Shown in pieces: positions 47,344-57,260 of a DNA stretch of 64,000 nucleotides. Position numbers and translations under genes: made by a program. Numbering within the stretch: position 1 is the first letter of the stretch; every line of letters starts with the position of its first letter. The stretch spans positions 9,571,001 to 9,635,000 of the forward strand of contig JASXTE010000016.1 of the NCBI GenBank assembly GCA_030280995.1. Direction: 5' to 3'. This DNA is from Hemileia vastatrix (taxonomy: Eukaryota > Basidiomycota > Pucciniomycetes > Pucciniales > Zaghouaniaceae). The notes beneath the pieces are model-generated. The model did no database searches. It was not told the origin of the DNA and saw nothing but the letters and a program-made list of their open reading frames with translations.

Positions 47344-49953
47344 ATGTCTTCTTCTGCTGTTGCTTCTGGATCTTCTAACCCTCTTACTCCCTCAGTTAGA
47401 ATTGTTTCTTGGGATGGCCCAAAGTTTGATGGGGAGGAGGTTAAATGGTTCATTAGCAGGTATGAAGCTGCTGCTGCTGTTGATGGTGCTTCTCATGTGG
47501 ATATGGTGAAGCAAGTTAGATTTTTTATTGCCGATAGGGAGGTGGAAAAAGAGGTTATTGCTATGCAGGCATTTAAGGACAAGGATTGGGTTAAGCTTTC
47601 TAAAGCTATGATTGATAGATGGGGTGTTACGTTTACTATGATGGACCTCAATAAAATTGTTGGAGACTGGCAAGCAAAAGGTGGAGTTTCTTCTATGGCT
47701 GACTTCAAAAAGCTCTGTGTTCAGTTTGATGAAGTGGTGGAATATCTCATACTGGTGGACGAGTTAGTGCATGAGAACCAAGCAAAAGATTTGTTTTGGT
47801 CAGCATGCAGCAGGGATATTCGTATGGACGTCTTGAAGGATCTTTCAAGAAAAGATTTGATGAAGGAACTGCCTAATGGTGAGCAGAAACTGCCGGCTCT
47901 GGAGGTTATCAAAGAGAACATTCAGGCCCATCTCAAGTTATTGGCGTTGGACAAATATCAAGAGTCTTGCACTCAATATGTTAGCAAGGTTAGCGAGGTT
48001 TTGGCCAAAAACAACGATATTATGGTCAAAGCCCAGGAGGCCAAGAAGGCTCAAATGGGATTACCTGCTGCTAAAGTTGAGGGAAATGTGGATAATAAGA
48101 TGGTCGATCACCTGGCCGATTTAACTAAACAATTAAAAATATTTGTTCAAGAAACCCAGAAGGCCAATAAGGCCCCAATCGCTTCTTCGTCGACGTCGAC
48201 TTCTTATCAGTCTAGAGGTTATGAACGTCGAAATTATAATGGCAATAACAACGGTAACCGCTTCCCAGGCAATGGGAGAAATGGTGGGAATGGTGGTAGT
48301 AATTATAGAGGTGGCTATGATGAGCCAAAGGTGTGCTCCTATTGTAATAGGAGAGGGCACAGAGCAACAGTTTGTTTTGCTCTTGATAAGGATATGGATG
48401 CTGGGCAAGTTTTATTTGATGGTAAAGTTTATAAATTTCCTGATGGTTCGTTCATCAAGCCCAGTGATGGACAGTCTCCTTCTGATTTGGTCAGAAGAAG
48501 TTTAACGGCTGAAAGGAGAGCCAGATTTGAAGAGGTGACGGATGAAGATGTTAATGCCAAGAGTGGCAAAAATGGTAATGGTAATGGTGGTAAAGCTGAC
48601 AAGGGCAAGGAGAAAGAGGTCAGTAAAGCCACATTTTCTACTTCTTTTGGTGGTTTAGAGCTGGCGACGGTTGCCCAGGTGGAGGGTAGCTGTATGGCTG
48701 GCGAATACGATGTTAATGCTGCTAGAAGAGCAGCCGCTACTAAGGCGAAAAGTAGCATTCAGAGCCAATTGAGGGCTAATCCTGGCAAGGCCAATAACAA
48801 AGTGAACCCTTACTCTAAGGACAAGAATTCTAGTGCTCAAACTGCCGCCAACAAATTGAACCCTTACTCTAAGGACGAATTATATAAAATGCAGAAGGGG
48901 ATTGCTGATATGGGGCCCCCTAGTTATGGCAAGTTTGATTTAAATGGTGAGCCTATGCCAGAGGATGATTCGGATTCTGAGGAGGACGTACCGTTGGCGT
49001 CTCTACCCAGACCAAGTTTTAGCGGTCCCATCCCAATGGAGGGAGTAAGAAGGACTAGCGATGGATCAGGATTAGTGCAAGAAGCTGGTGACGGAGTTAG
49101 GGTTATAGAAAGTGAAGATGTTATAATGGGGGGTGAAGATGGCTCGGTTGGACCTCAAGAGGTACCCAGGGCCAAGGTTGTTAAATCAAAGGTCCAGTAT
49201 GAGCGGCCAGTAGTTTCTGGTCAAGCTAATGCGATGGACGCAGTTTTGAATAGGGTGAATCAACTTCAGATTCCCTTATCTTTGGGGGAGTTATTTACGA
49301 TTAGTCCGGCGCTTGCTGAAAAGCAAAAGAAGCATTTGACGAGGTGTCGGGTTTCCACTGGAGAGGTGGAATATATTTGTGAAAATGCTGAAAAGTTTGG
49401 TGAAGATGTAGATACGCATTTTTCCGCTCCCCTGGGTTACCTGGTGGTAACTCTAAATGGTAAAGAAGTAAAGGCCTTGGTCGATTCAGGGTCTCAAATT
49501 AATTTAATTTCATTGGAGCAAGCGACGAGTATAGGCTTGCCAATTAAAAGTGGAACTGGGGGAAACCTCAGAGGTATTGGAGGGCATGCAACAGAGCTGA
49601 TGGGTACTGCTGAGCATTTCAGGTTAGGCATTGGTGGATCTGTTGGTAAGGTTCACTTTTATGTGGCCAGAGGAGCAGTCAAAACTGTTCTTGGTGGTCC
49701 TTTTTTGATGGATTTTGAGGCCAGGATAGGGTATCAAGCTGGCATGGGGATTAGTTTGGAGATCACTGGTGAAGATATGCGGAGGTTACATATGCGGTTA
49801 GCGCCTCCTGGAGATGAAGGTTGGGAAACACGGCCAGGGATTACTACTCTGTGCCAGTGTTGTGTTTGCACCAAGAAGCGGCATATAAAACGGACGGCTT
49901 CTGGTGAATTATGTTTGTTGGAAAGGGATGGATGCCCTCATTTTTTGGGGTAG
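47344..49953 (+). CDS. GyC Gag-protease
   Basis: 869 codons, intact. An N-terminal gag domain (about residues 20-230: WDGPKFDGEEVKWFISRYEA, LSKAMIDRWG) packs the RNA; then a Gly/Asn/Arg-rich stretch and a CX2CX4HX4C knuckle (CSYCNRRGHRATVC, about 333). The linker contains two NPYSKD repeats. Protease with active site ALVDSGSQINLIS near residue 715, followed by GGPFLMDFEARIGY. The tail has a Cys-rich CQCCVC. The start ATG is the first after the primer-binding site. The frame ends at 49953, 43 bases inside the pol frame; a slippery site directly before the stop suggests that pol is made by -1 frameshifting. Confidence 0.92.
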   Translation: MSSSAVASGSSNPLTPSVRIVSWDGPKFDGEEVKWFISRYEAAAAVDGASHVDMVKQVRFFIADREVEKEVIAMQAFKDKDWVKLSKAMIDRWGVTFTMMDLNKIVGDWQAKGGVSSMADFKKLCVQFDEVVEYLILVDELVHENQAKDLFWSACSRDIRMDVLKDLSRKDLMKELPNGEQKLPALEVIKENIQAHLKLLALDKYQESCTQYVSKVSEVLAKNNDIMVKAQEAKKAQMGLPAAKVEGNVDNKMVDHLADLTKQLKIFVQETQKANKAPIASSSTSTSYQSRGYERRNYNGNNNGNRFPGNGRNGGNGGSNYRGGYDEPKVCSYCNRRGHRATVCFALDKDMDAGQVLFDGKVYKFPDGSFIKPSDGQSPSDLVRRSLTAERRARFEEVTDEDVNAKSGKNGNGNGGKADKGKEKEVSKATFSTSFGGLELATVAQVEGSCMAGEYDVNAARRAAATKAKSSIQSQLRANPGKANNKVNPYSKDKNSSAQTAANKLNPYSKDELYKMQKGIADMGPPSYGKFDLNGEPMPEDDSDSEEDVPLASLPRPSFSGPIPMEGVRRTSDGSGLVQEAGDGVRVIESEDVIMGGEDGSVGPQEVPRAKVVKSKVQYERPVVSGQANAMDAVLNRVNQLQIPLSLGELFTISPALAEKQKKHLTRCRVSTGEVEYICENAEKFGEDVDTHFSAPLGYLVVTLNGKEVKALVDSGSQINLISLEQATSIGLPIKSGTGGNLRGIGGHATELMGTAEHFRLGIGGSVGKVHFYVARGAVKTVLGGPFLMDFEARIGYQAGMGISLEITGEDMRRLHMRLAPPGDEGWETRPGITTLCQCCVCTKKRHIKRTASGELCLLERDGCPHFLG

Positions 49954-52900
49954 CAGGGGCTGATCGCTCTAATGTTGTAATCTCTCCTCAGGATGAGATC
50001 CCGGATTGCAATAGGTCAGCTCACTTGGAGATAATTCAAGTGGATTCTCAATTATTTTCTGTTAATATTACCTTGGAGTGCAAATACATTTTGGACTTTT
50101 CTATATGTTTATTGGATTTACCCGGTTTTTCTATTAAATTTAAAAATGGTGAAAAAGGCAACATGGGCCAAATTAGGTTGGATAAAAATTGGAAGGGTAT
50201 GTTTATGGACCTCGAGCAAGAGGGTAAACTGCAAAAATCACATCAAAATCCAATTAAAAATCTCAGTATAAGTAAAACACAAAAAAATAATTTTTGTGAA
50301 AATTCTATTATGGACCTCCAGCAAGAGGTTAAACTGCAATTATCTCCTTCTATTTTGGACCTCCAGCAAGAGGGTAAACTGCAATTAACTCGTCAAAACT
50401 CAATAAAAAATCTCAGTATAAGTAAAACTCAAAAAAATAAATTTTGTGAAAATTCATTTCCGGACCTCCAGCAAGAGGTTAAACTGCAATTATCTCCTTC
50501 TATTACGGACCTCCAGCAAGAGGGTAAACTGCGAAAATCTTATCCAAGTCCGATAAAAAATCTCAGTATAATTAAAACTCAAAAAAATAATTTTTGTGAA
50601 AATTCATTTCCAGTCCTCCAGCAAGAGGTTAAACTGCCGACTTTCTTTACGGGTGATTTACTGTTGGATAAGGGAAGAAAAGGTGTTGGAAAATCTGTTT
50701 ATAAATTAGACGAGGGAAAGGAGAAAAGGGTAAAATTTAAAAAAGAAATAAAATATTTTTCTAATTTTTCTTATTCCGATTCTGACGATGAAGAAGATTC
50801 ATTTGATGAAAGGTTTAATGGCGATGTTTTACCTCAAGTTTATTTAGATGTGGACGCAGCCAAATATAAGAAAGTAGCAAATAAAGTTCGACCTATTAAT
50901 GAACCGCTACCTGCTGAATTAAATCCACCTTTGAGAAGACCAAGGTTATCAAGAGATCCTTATGAAAGTCCCTTGGTAAAGAATCCGCCTGAATTTTCTG
51001 AGACGTCAAGAATCACTTTTGAGAGACTGGGTGTTGTTGATTTTGGACCTGATGGTTGGTTGTCTGGAGAAGAGAAGAAGTTGTTGTTGGATGTGATGGT
51101 CAAGCGAGAGAAGGCCATTGCTTTTGAAGAAGAGGAGAGGGGTGTGTTGAAGCATTCCTATGGGGAGCCTTACAAGATTCCTGTGGTATGTCATGAACCG
51201 TGGCAGCAGAAACCGATTCCTATTCCGGCTGCATTGAAAGAAGCCTATATTGAAGTTGTCAGAGAACGGATACGCACTGGACTGTATGAGCAATCAACGT
51301 CAAGTTATTCTAGTCCTGTATTTTGTATCAAGAAACCGAATGGCAAGCTTAGAGTTGTTCATGATCTTAGGGAATTAAATAGGGTTACAATAAAGGATGC
51401 TGGGATACCACCTAGTGCTGAGGAGTTTGTTGAAGCGTTTGCAGGGAGAGTGTGTTATGGTTTGGGAGATATTATGGGTGGATATGATGAGAGAGAGTTA
51501 CATCCGGACTCAAGGCCTCTCACTACATTCGATACGCCACTAGGACGTTTACAGTTAACAAGATTACCTCAAGGAGCAACAAATTCGGTTGCAGTTTATC
51601 AAGCTCAGATGGCTTGGATCCTTCAAGATGAAATTCCACAATATGCTGGAATCTTTATAGATGATGGAGGAATTAAGGGACCAACAACCGACTATGATAA
51701 CCAGGTGTTGGAAGAGAATCCCGGGATACGCAAATTCATTTGGGAGTTTGCAATTACTTTAGAAAGAATCTTGTTTCGAATTGAAGAGGCTGGCTTAACT
51801 ATTTCAGGTTCAAAATTTTCATGTTGTGTGCCAGCCTTAGAAATATTAGGCCATGTGGTATGTAGAGAGGGTAGGATTATGTCCAAGAAGAAAGTTAACA
51901 AAATTCAGTCCTGGCCAAGACCCAAGAATAAGACCAAAGTTAGAGGGTTTTTAGGCCTTTGCGTATATGTTAGAATGTTTATCAAGGACTTTTCTTCATT
52001 GGCAGCTCCGTTGAGACGGTTAACGAGAAAGGATGCAGACTGGGAGTGGGATGAAGAGTGTGAGAAGGCGTTTGTGAAGTTGAAGGAGGTTGTGGGGAAG
52101 GATTTAGTCCTGCACAAGTTGGATTATGGAAAAGAAGCTGGTAGAATTTATTTAGCAGTTGATTCAAGTCAGGTTGCAGCTGGGGCGGTTTTGTCTCAGA
52201 TGGATAAAGCTGGTTACATCAGGCCAGTTAGGTATGAATCTGTAGTATTTACTGAGGTCGAATCAAGATATTCTCAACCAAAATTGGAATTATGTGGTGT
52301 GGCGAAAATACTGAAGAAACTTCAGCATATTTTGTGGGGGCAACATTTTGAGTTGCAAGTGGATGCGAAATCGTTAATCCAGATGATTAATTCCCCAAGT
52401 TTACCGAACGCACCCATGACGAGATGGGTAGCTTTTATTCAACATTTTTCGTTCGATTTAGTTCATAAGCCTGGCAAAACTTTTACTATGCCAGATGGTT
52501 TATCAAGGAGACCACCCACTGAAGAAGATTCAGACTCAGAAGAGTTCGATGAAGATATACCTATTATCAAAGCCAGCACTAAAGGAGCTGAAGACTTTCC
52601 ATACCTCCCCCATGAGGTTAAACTGGCAGGACTATTGTGTTTAGATTATGATGATGATGACCTCCACCAAGAGGATAAACTGGAAAATAGTTTTTATGTT
52701 AAAAAAGATGTTAATAAAGGTGTAGATAAATTCGGCAGAGAGGAGGTAGAAGAAGATGTGGTGTATGTAGAGGAAGATGGATTGGTAGTGTGGGATAGTA
52801 GTAAATTAAGGAATGGTGTATATGTTGGAGAATTAGAGAACTTAAATAAAAAGGTGGATAAAGAGAAAGAGGTATTTTCAAATACGGTTTACGAAGGATC

Positions 52901-54341
52901 TAAAGGTTCAGAAGAAAAACGTCGACATAGCTCGATTAAAGATTTATTTAGGGGTCAACGATTATTGGCTCATTCATGTGCAGGTGATATTGGTGATAGA
53001 GAAGTCCCTATTGATGTTATATTAATCGATTTTCAAGATGAAGTTTGGGGTCAGACTGGTTTTTATTTTTTGTTAGTCAAATATTTGTTGACTTTAGAGA
53101 GGCCAGAAGATTGTGAAGACGATGAATGGGTGGCTATCAAGAGGAAGTCATCTACGTTTTACCTATCTGGTCGACGTTTAATGAGGAGGAGGTATCCAAA
53201 TCCTCAAGTAGTTATAACTCAACAGAAGGGGCAAGAATTAGTTTTGAAATCACTGCATGAAGATCTCGGGCATAGAGGCGTTGGAGAAACATTTAGAAGA
53301 ATTTCTGATCGATTTTGGTGGCCTGGCATGAAGATGGCTGTTAAACAGTGGGTTCAGTCATGCGAAGAATGTCAAAGACGAAGTTATTTAAGGCCAAAAG
53401 AACCTGGACGCGCGACCGGTGAATATACGCTCTTTGGAAGAGTTAGTTTAGATGCCGTTCATATAAAAGAGGGACGGTATAAATATTTAATTGTGGCCAG
53501 AGATGATTTATCTGGTTGGGTAGAGGCAGCGCCTCTTATTAATTTAACTGCCAAAAATGTGGCAGAATTTTTTTTGAATAATTGGGTATATAGGTATGGG
53601 GTGATGAAGTTGGTAACGGTAGATGGAGGTTCTGAATTTGGGACAGAGTTTAAAGAGGCCGTATTGAAAGTTGGATCAAAGGTTAGGGTAGCAACCCCAT
53701 ATTATCCCGAAGCTGAAGGCATGGTTGAAAGAGGGCATCAAGTTATTAAGGATGCTTTAGTTAAAATGTGTGGGACAAGTGCCGAAAAGTGGAGGCACTA
53801 TTTACCTTTAGTTTTATTTGCTGATCGAATCACTGCCAAAAGGACGACCGGATTTTCACCTTATGAACTTGTTTTTGGACAGAAAGCAGTTTTACCGGTT
53901 GATTTAGAAGCTGAATCATATCTTGGAGTTGACTGGGACACGGTCAAAACTACTGAAGAATTATTGTGTGCAAGAATGATGCAGCTAGAAAAGAAAGAAG
54001 AATATTTAGAAAAGGCATATTCGCGGATGATGAAGATCCGAAATCAATCAGTCAGATATTGGGATGAGCGGTTGGCACATCGATTAAGGAAACCTTTGAA
54101 CCCAGGTGATATGGTCCTGGTGTATAATAGGAGTTTGGAAAGTCAGTGGGGAAAAATGTTTGCAGATAGGTGGAATGGACCGTATAAAATCAAGGAGCAA
54201 GTTTCCGGCGGTTCATATGTGCTAGAAGAGTTGGATGGAGTAGTATTGAAGAAGAGGGTAGCGGCCGATCAAGTGAAACGGTTCTATCCTAGAGGCACCA
54301 GGAGTGCCGAAGTCTTCCTCCGCAATGAGGATAAACTATGA
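49911..54341 (+). CDS. GyC Pol: RT, RNase H, integrase
   Basis: 1476 codons, intact, in the -1 frame relative to gag-protease. N-terminal linker (residues 100-245) with repeats of DLQQEGKLQ and SIKNLSISKTQKN; then RT (SSPVFCIKKPNGKLRVVHDL, GLGDIMGGYDERELH, LPQGATNS, active site FIDD near 585), RNase H (YLAVDSSQVAAGAVL, KLELCGVAKIL, VDAKSLIQMI), acidic linker, integrase zinc domain (HEDLGHRG, CEECQRR), core (SLDAVHIKEG, VDGGSEFGTEF, EAEGMVERGHQ) and C-terminal GPYKI and RFYPR. No chromodomain. An in-frame ATG at 49911 exists, but entry by frameshift at 49941-49947 is more likely. The stop TGA is part of a stem-loop repeat. Confidence 0.92.
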   Translation: MFVGKGWMPSFFGVAGADRSNVVISPQDEIPDCNRSAHLEIIQVDSQLFSVNITLECKYILDFSICLLDLPGFSIKFKNGEKGNMGQIRLDKNWKGMFMDLEQEGKLQKSHQNPIKNLSISKTQKNNFCENSIMDLQQEVKLQLSPSILDLQQEGKLQLTRQNSIKNLSISKTQKNKFCENSFPDLQQEVKLQLSPSITDLQQEGKLRKSYPSPIKNLSIIKTQKNNFCENSFPVLQQEVKLPTFFTGDLLLDKGRKGVGKSVYKLDEGKEKRVKFKKEIKYFSNFSYSDSDDEEDSFDERFNGDVLPQVYLDVDAAKYKKVANKVRPINEPLPAELNPPLRRPRLSRDPYESPLVKNPPEFSETSRITFERLGVVDFGPDGWLSGEEKKLLLDVMVKREKAIAFEEEERGVLKHSYGEPYKIPVVCHEPWQQKPIPIPAALKEAYIEVVRERIRTGLYEQSTSSYSSPVFCIKKPNGKLRVVHDLRELNRVTIKDAGIPPSAEEFVEAFAGRVCYGLGDIMGGYDERELHPDSRPLTTFDTPLGRLQLTRLPQGATNSVAVYQAQMAWILQDEIPQYAGIFIDDGGIKGPTTDYDNQVLEENPGIRKFIWEFAITLERILFRIEEAGLTISGSKFSCCVPALEILGHVVCREGRIMSKKKVNKIQSWPRPKNKTKVRGFLGLCVYVRMFIKDFSSLAAPLRRLTRKDADWEWDEECEKAFVKLKEVVGKDLVLHKLDYGKEAGRIYLAVDSSQVAAGAVLSQMDKAGYIRPVRYESVVFTEVESRYSQPKLELCGVAKILKKLQHILWGQHFELQVDAKSLIQMINSPSLPNAPMTRWVAFIQHFSFDLVHKPGKTFTMPDGLSRRPPTEEDSDSEEFDEDIPIIKASTKGAEDFPYLPHEVKLAGLLCLDYDDDDLHQEDKLENSFYVKKDVNKGVDKFGREEVEEDVVYVEEDGLVVWDSSKLRNGVYVGELENLNKKVDKEKEVFSNTVYEGSKGSEEKRRHSSIKDLFRGQRLLAHSCAGDIGDREVPIDVILIDFQDEVWGQTGFYFLLVKYLLTLERPEDCEDDEWVAIKRKSSTFYLSGRRLMRRRYPNPQVVITQQKGQELVLKSLHEDLGHRGVGETFRRISDRFWWPGMKMAVKQWVQSCEECQRRSYLRPKEPGRATGEYTLFGRVSLDAVHIKEGRYKYLIVARDDLSGWVEAAPLINLTAKNVAEFFLNNWVYRYGVMKLVTVDGGSEFGTEFKEAVLKVGSKVRVATPYYPEAEGMVERGHQVIKDALVKMCGTSAEKWRHYLPLVLFADRITAKRTTGFSPYELVFGQKAVLPVDLEAESYLGVDWDTVKTTEELLCARMMQLEKKEEYLEKAYSRMMKIRNQSVRYWDERLAHRLRKPLNPGDMVLVYNRSLESQWGKMFADRWNGPYKIKEQVSGGSYVLEELDGVVLKKRVAADQVKRFYPRGTRSAEVFLRNEDKL
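49941..49947 (+). promoter_or_regulatory. Probable -1 ribosomal frameshift site
   Basis: TTTTTTG, read in the gag frame as T TTT TTG, matches the X XXY YYZ slippery pattern. It lies one codon (GGG) before the gag-protease stop at 49951-49953, and a -1 shift there enters the pol frame. Inferred, no downstream pseudoknot was established. Confidence 0.65.
50210..50636 (+). repeat. Stem-loop repeats within pol N-terminal linker (six copies)
   Basis: Copies at 50210, 50315, 50360, 50465, 50510 and 50615. Each has CCTC, a 6-base loop (CAGCAA or GAGCAA), GAGG, then KTAAACTG or TTAAACTG. In translation they give DLQQEVKL or DLQQEGKL. They sit in a larger tandem unit of about 150 bp. Confidence 0.88.
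52604..52682 (+). repeat. Stem-loop repeats between RNase H and integrase (two copies)
   Basis: 52604-52625 (CCTC CCCCAT GAGG TTAAACTG) and 52661-52682 (CCTC CACCAA GAGG ATAAACTG). Translated as PHEVKL and HQEDKL in an acidic, low-conservation linker. Confidence 0.85.
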
Positions 54342-54480
54342 AACTTCTTAAATTTTATGGATCCTCCGCAATGAGGATAAACTATGATATCTACGAAATT
54401 TTATGGATTCCTCAGCAATGAGGATAAACTATGATATTGATGAAATTTTATGGATACCTCCGCAACGAGGATAAACTATC
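54317..54480 (+). repeat. Stem-loop repeats at the end of pol (four copies)
   Basis: Copies at 54317, 54363, 54410 and 54457: CCTC, loop CGCAAT, AGCAAT or CGCAAC, GAGG, ATAAACTATG or ATAAACTATC, spaced 46-47 bases with TTTTATGGAT between. The first contains the pol stop codon. Confidence 0.9.
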
Positions 54481-55258
54481 TTCTTTTTTTATCAAAATAC
54501 TTTACTATTGTTACACTGTATATGGACAACGAAACTGTGATGAAACTTAACGAAATGCAAGAAGACCTTCTTTGAAATTTTCGAAAACTTAAAATTCTTA
54601 AAATATGGGTGAAGATAGTGTTGGAAAAATTTTAAAATTTATTGGAAGAAGTGTTCACAGGGGAACCTTCTTAATTTAATATTGGCAAGTGTGGGGGTAA
54701 TTGATGGGCTGGCTGCTCTATACACAATTACCCCATAATGTTTGTTTCCAAAATTTTCCCTGTTTCTAGTTGAATCCTGGCTTTGTCTTTTAATTTTAGG
54801 AAGTCCACTAAGACTATAAACTGGAACGAATAAAGAGACACCGCTCTCAACGCCAGATTCAAGATTCTTTTTATTTTATTTTGTTTTTGATTTTTTATGT
54901 TAGATTGTGATTTTTTTTTATATATATTATGAATTAATGTAAAGGTGATGCTCACTGGTGGTCTCTAATCATTTTTATAAATTGGAGGGAGCCCACCCAG
55001 TGATCATCATTATAAAAATTATCTTCTAAAAACTTTCATTTATTTTCTTTTCTTTTCAATTTCATAAAATTGTGTAACCACATCAAGTTGCACTTGGATG
55101 TGGGTATGATGTCGAGGGTACGGCTCATCAAATGGCCGGGGGGCATCTTTTAAAATTTTATTTTAAAATTTTATTTTAGTACTTTTTTTATCTTTCTTTT
55201 CACATTCTTTTATCTTTCTTCAAAAATTATATTTTAACTTTTATTTCAAAAACTATCT
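54481..55258. other. GyC non-coding region after pol
   Basis: Contains a 10-bp inverted repeat GGGGTAATTG / CAATTACCCC (54694-54703 and 54725-54734) after GTGTGG, an isolated stem-loop copy at 54802-54824 (AGTC CACTAA GACT ATAAACTGG), and an imperfect inverted repeat around CACTGGTGG and CCACCCAGTG (about 54953-54999). No credible plus-strand gene. Confidence 0.55.
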
Positions 55259-55459
55259 TTTCTAAAATCTTTTATTTTAAAAAAAAAAAAATTAAAAAAA
55301 TTAAAATTAAAATAAAAAATAAAATTAAAAAATTAAAAAAAATAAAAAAATAAAAAAAAAAAATAAACTAAAAAATAAATAAAATAAAAAAAAAAAATAA
55401 TAAAATAAAAAATAATAAAAAAAAAAAATAATAATAATAAAAAATAAAAAAATAAAAAA

Positions 55460-55490
<31 letters not shown>

Positions 55491-55515
55491 AAAATAAAAT
55501 AATAATAATAAAAGG
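55259..55515. repeat. A-rich low-complexity tract
   Basis: About 250 bases made almost only of A runs with single T, on the plus strand; on the minus strand it lies just downstream of an antisense gene. Could stem from an old polyA or simple-repeat growth. Confidence 0.85.
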
Positions 55516-55598
55516 TATTTTAGTTTTAGGTAGTTTAGATGTTTATATTTTATTTTTCAAACATTATTCAAGAAAGCTACATACCAGGAAGAGCACCA

Positions 55599-56610
55599 TC
55601 AAGGGTTGTTATCTTTTGAAGAATCGAAATTAGAAAATTTAGAAGGACCTTGATCGATTTCCTGGGATTCGAATCTTATTTCACGGTCACGATAGTGTTG
55701 AAGCCAGTTGGCTATTTTGAAAAGGTCTCTTAACAGTTGCTCTCTCATCCAAGATTCTGATCTATCAGAGGGCGGGTATCGTTGGAAATAAGCGATAAGG
55801 TTATTAAAATTGGCAAAAAGCTTTTCAGACACTAGGTGAATTGGAACTCTAGGAAAGCTTGGATTAGGTTCTGGTAGTTCATAAGCAGAATATGAAATTG
55901 GAGAACCGGTGGATGCTTATCAAATTAAAATATCAGAAAATTAAAACCTGAAGATTAAGAAAATAAAAAGAGACAACTAACCTGTGTCAACACTATCATG
56001 ATCATAGATAAATGGCTTACTTGGTAATGGAGTGGGATTTTTTATGTTTAGGAAAGGATTTTTTATTTTTGATAGATGAGGAGGACTGGTGTTGGATTTG
56101 GTGTTTGAAGTAGATGTTCTGGGCCTTTTGGATGATACAAGAGAAGATGAAGACTGCTGGCTATTATAGGACCTTTTGTGCTTCAAGATGTTGGAAGAAG
56201 GAGAAGAGTTATTAGAAGGTTGAAGCATGGCCCTGGGAGCAGCAAGAGTTCTTGGGGGACTAGCAGCAAGTCTAGATTGGAGAAGGACCCAGAGGATTAG
56301 GTGATGGAGAAAGATTTAAATAGGCTGATGGAGAAAAAGGTATGGGATCTTTAGAGGTTGATGGAATAGGGGGTGGAGTAGAAGGTGAAGAAGAAGGAAG
56401 AGGTTTGCAGAAGGCGGCGAAGCTAGTAGCAGTAATGGGGAAAGAACCACAGTTCAAGCCAGAACATTTTCTTTTCTTCTCATAGCAGGATAAACAGGCC
56501 CTGTTATAAGTGTGCTTTTGCCAGTTAAAAGAGAAGATACATTCCCTATGGGTGAAGGCACAATATTTGCAAGATTGATCAGCTGAAGCAATGAAGTCAG
56601 AAGGTTTCAT
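55599..56610 (-). pseudogene. Antisense Zn2Cys6-like protein gene 2, frameshifted
   Basis: Minus strand, opposite to GyC. Exon 1 from ATG at 56610 (MKPSDFIASADQSCKYC); intron 55981-55916 (66 bp, GTTAGT to AAG); exon 2 55915-55599. The N-terminal Cys pattern is CX2CX6C, 14 residues, CX2CX6C (CKYCAFTHREC and CLSCYEKKRKC), close to a fungal binuclear zinc cluster. A Pro/Ser-rich linker follows, then a Lys/Arg-rich stretch (HKRSYNSQQSSSSLVSSKRP) and a helical C-terminus (LFANFNNLIAYFQRYPPS). The frame is broken near 56275 by one base: a stop at 56272-56274, open again in the next frame. Paralogous to the gene at 57845-58545. Role unknown; DNA binding is an inference. Confidence 0.6.
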
Positions 56611-56706
56611 CTTGTTAGGAGATATTTTTTTTTGAAGAAGAAAACTTGAAACTAGGATGAAGAAAGCTGGTGGCAAAATCTGGGTTCAAGGATAGAGAAG
56701 TTGTTA

Positions 56707-57255
56707 GGTCCACCAAGACCTTAAACTGGAGTGTTATCAAATGTTAGGTCCACCAAGACCTTAAACTGGAGTGTTATCAAATGTTAGGTCCACCAAGACC
56801 TTAAACTGGACTATTATCATGTGTTGGGTCCACCATGACCTTAAACTGGATTTCTTATCGATTAAATGTTTGGTCCACCATGACTTTAAACTGGTAGTTC
56901 ATTCATTGTCTAGTCCACTATGACTTTAAACTGGAAAATTAATATCTGCAGGATAATTCAACATTCATTGGACCACTATGGCCTTATACTGGATTACTTG
57001 TCGATCAAATGTTTGGTCCACTATGACATTAAACTGGATTATCAAATTTATTCAATCTTTGGTCAAGCCTAGGCCTTACTTAGGAATTTATCAAGTTATT
57101 TATGCACCTAAACGATCTTTGGTCCACCAAGACCATAAACTGGCAATCGATTATATGTTTGGTCTACCAAGACTTTAAATTGGAATGTCAATCTTGTTTG
57201 GAAAACTCAATTCAATCTTTTAATTTATCACTGTCCCCTAAGACTCTAAACTGGT
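56707..57255 (+). repeat. Stem-loop tandem array (about 12 copies)
   Basis: Spacing about 40-58 bases. The first copies read GGTC CACCAA GACC TTAAACTGG (56707, 56747, 56787), later ones vary: CACCAT loop (56827), GGTC/GACT (56872), AGTC/GACT (56912), GGTC/GACC with ATAAACTGG (57121), and decayed copies near 56970, 57015, 57060, 57161 and 57233. Stem halves change together in several copies. Lies between the two antisense genes. Confidence 0.9.
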
Positions 57256-57260
57256 TATTC

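Noticed and set aside
48143..48505. Alternative frames within the gag-protease gene of GyC
   Set aside because: Low-complexity shadows of the intact 869-codon frame, which has the knuckle and protease motifs.
55259..55515. A-rich tract considered as a polyA tail marking a LINE-type insertion
   Set aside because: It is interspersed with single T throughout, no reverse transcriptase of LINE type or target duplication is adjacent, and it lies inside GyC.
56707..57255. Stem-loop array considered as tRNA-like or hammerhead ribozyme repeats
   Set aside because: No cloverleaf, no CCA end and no hammerhead core (CTGATGA with GAAA); the conserved part is only the short stem, loop and TAAACTG tail.
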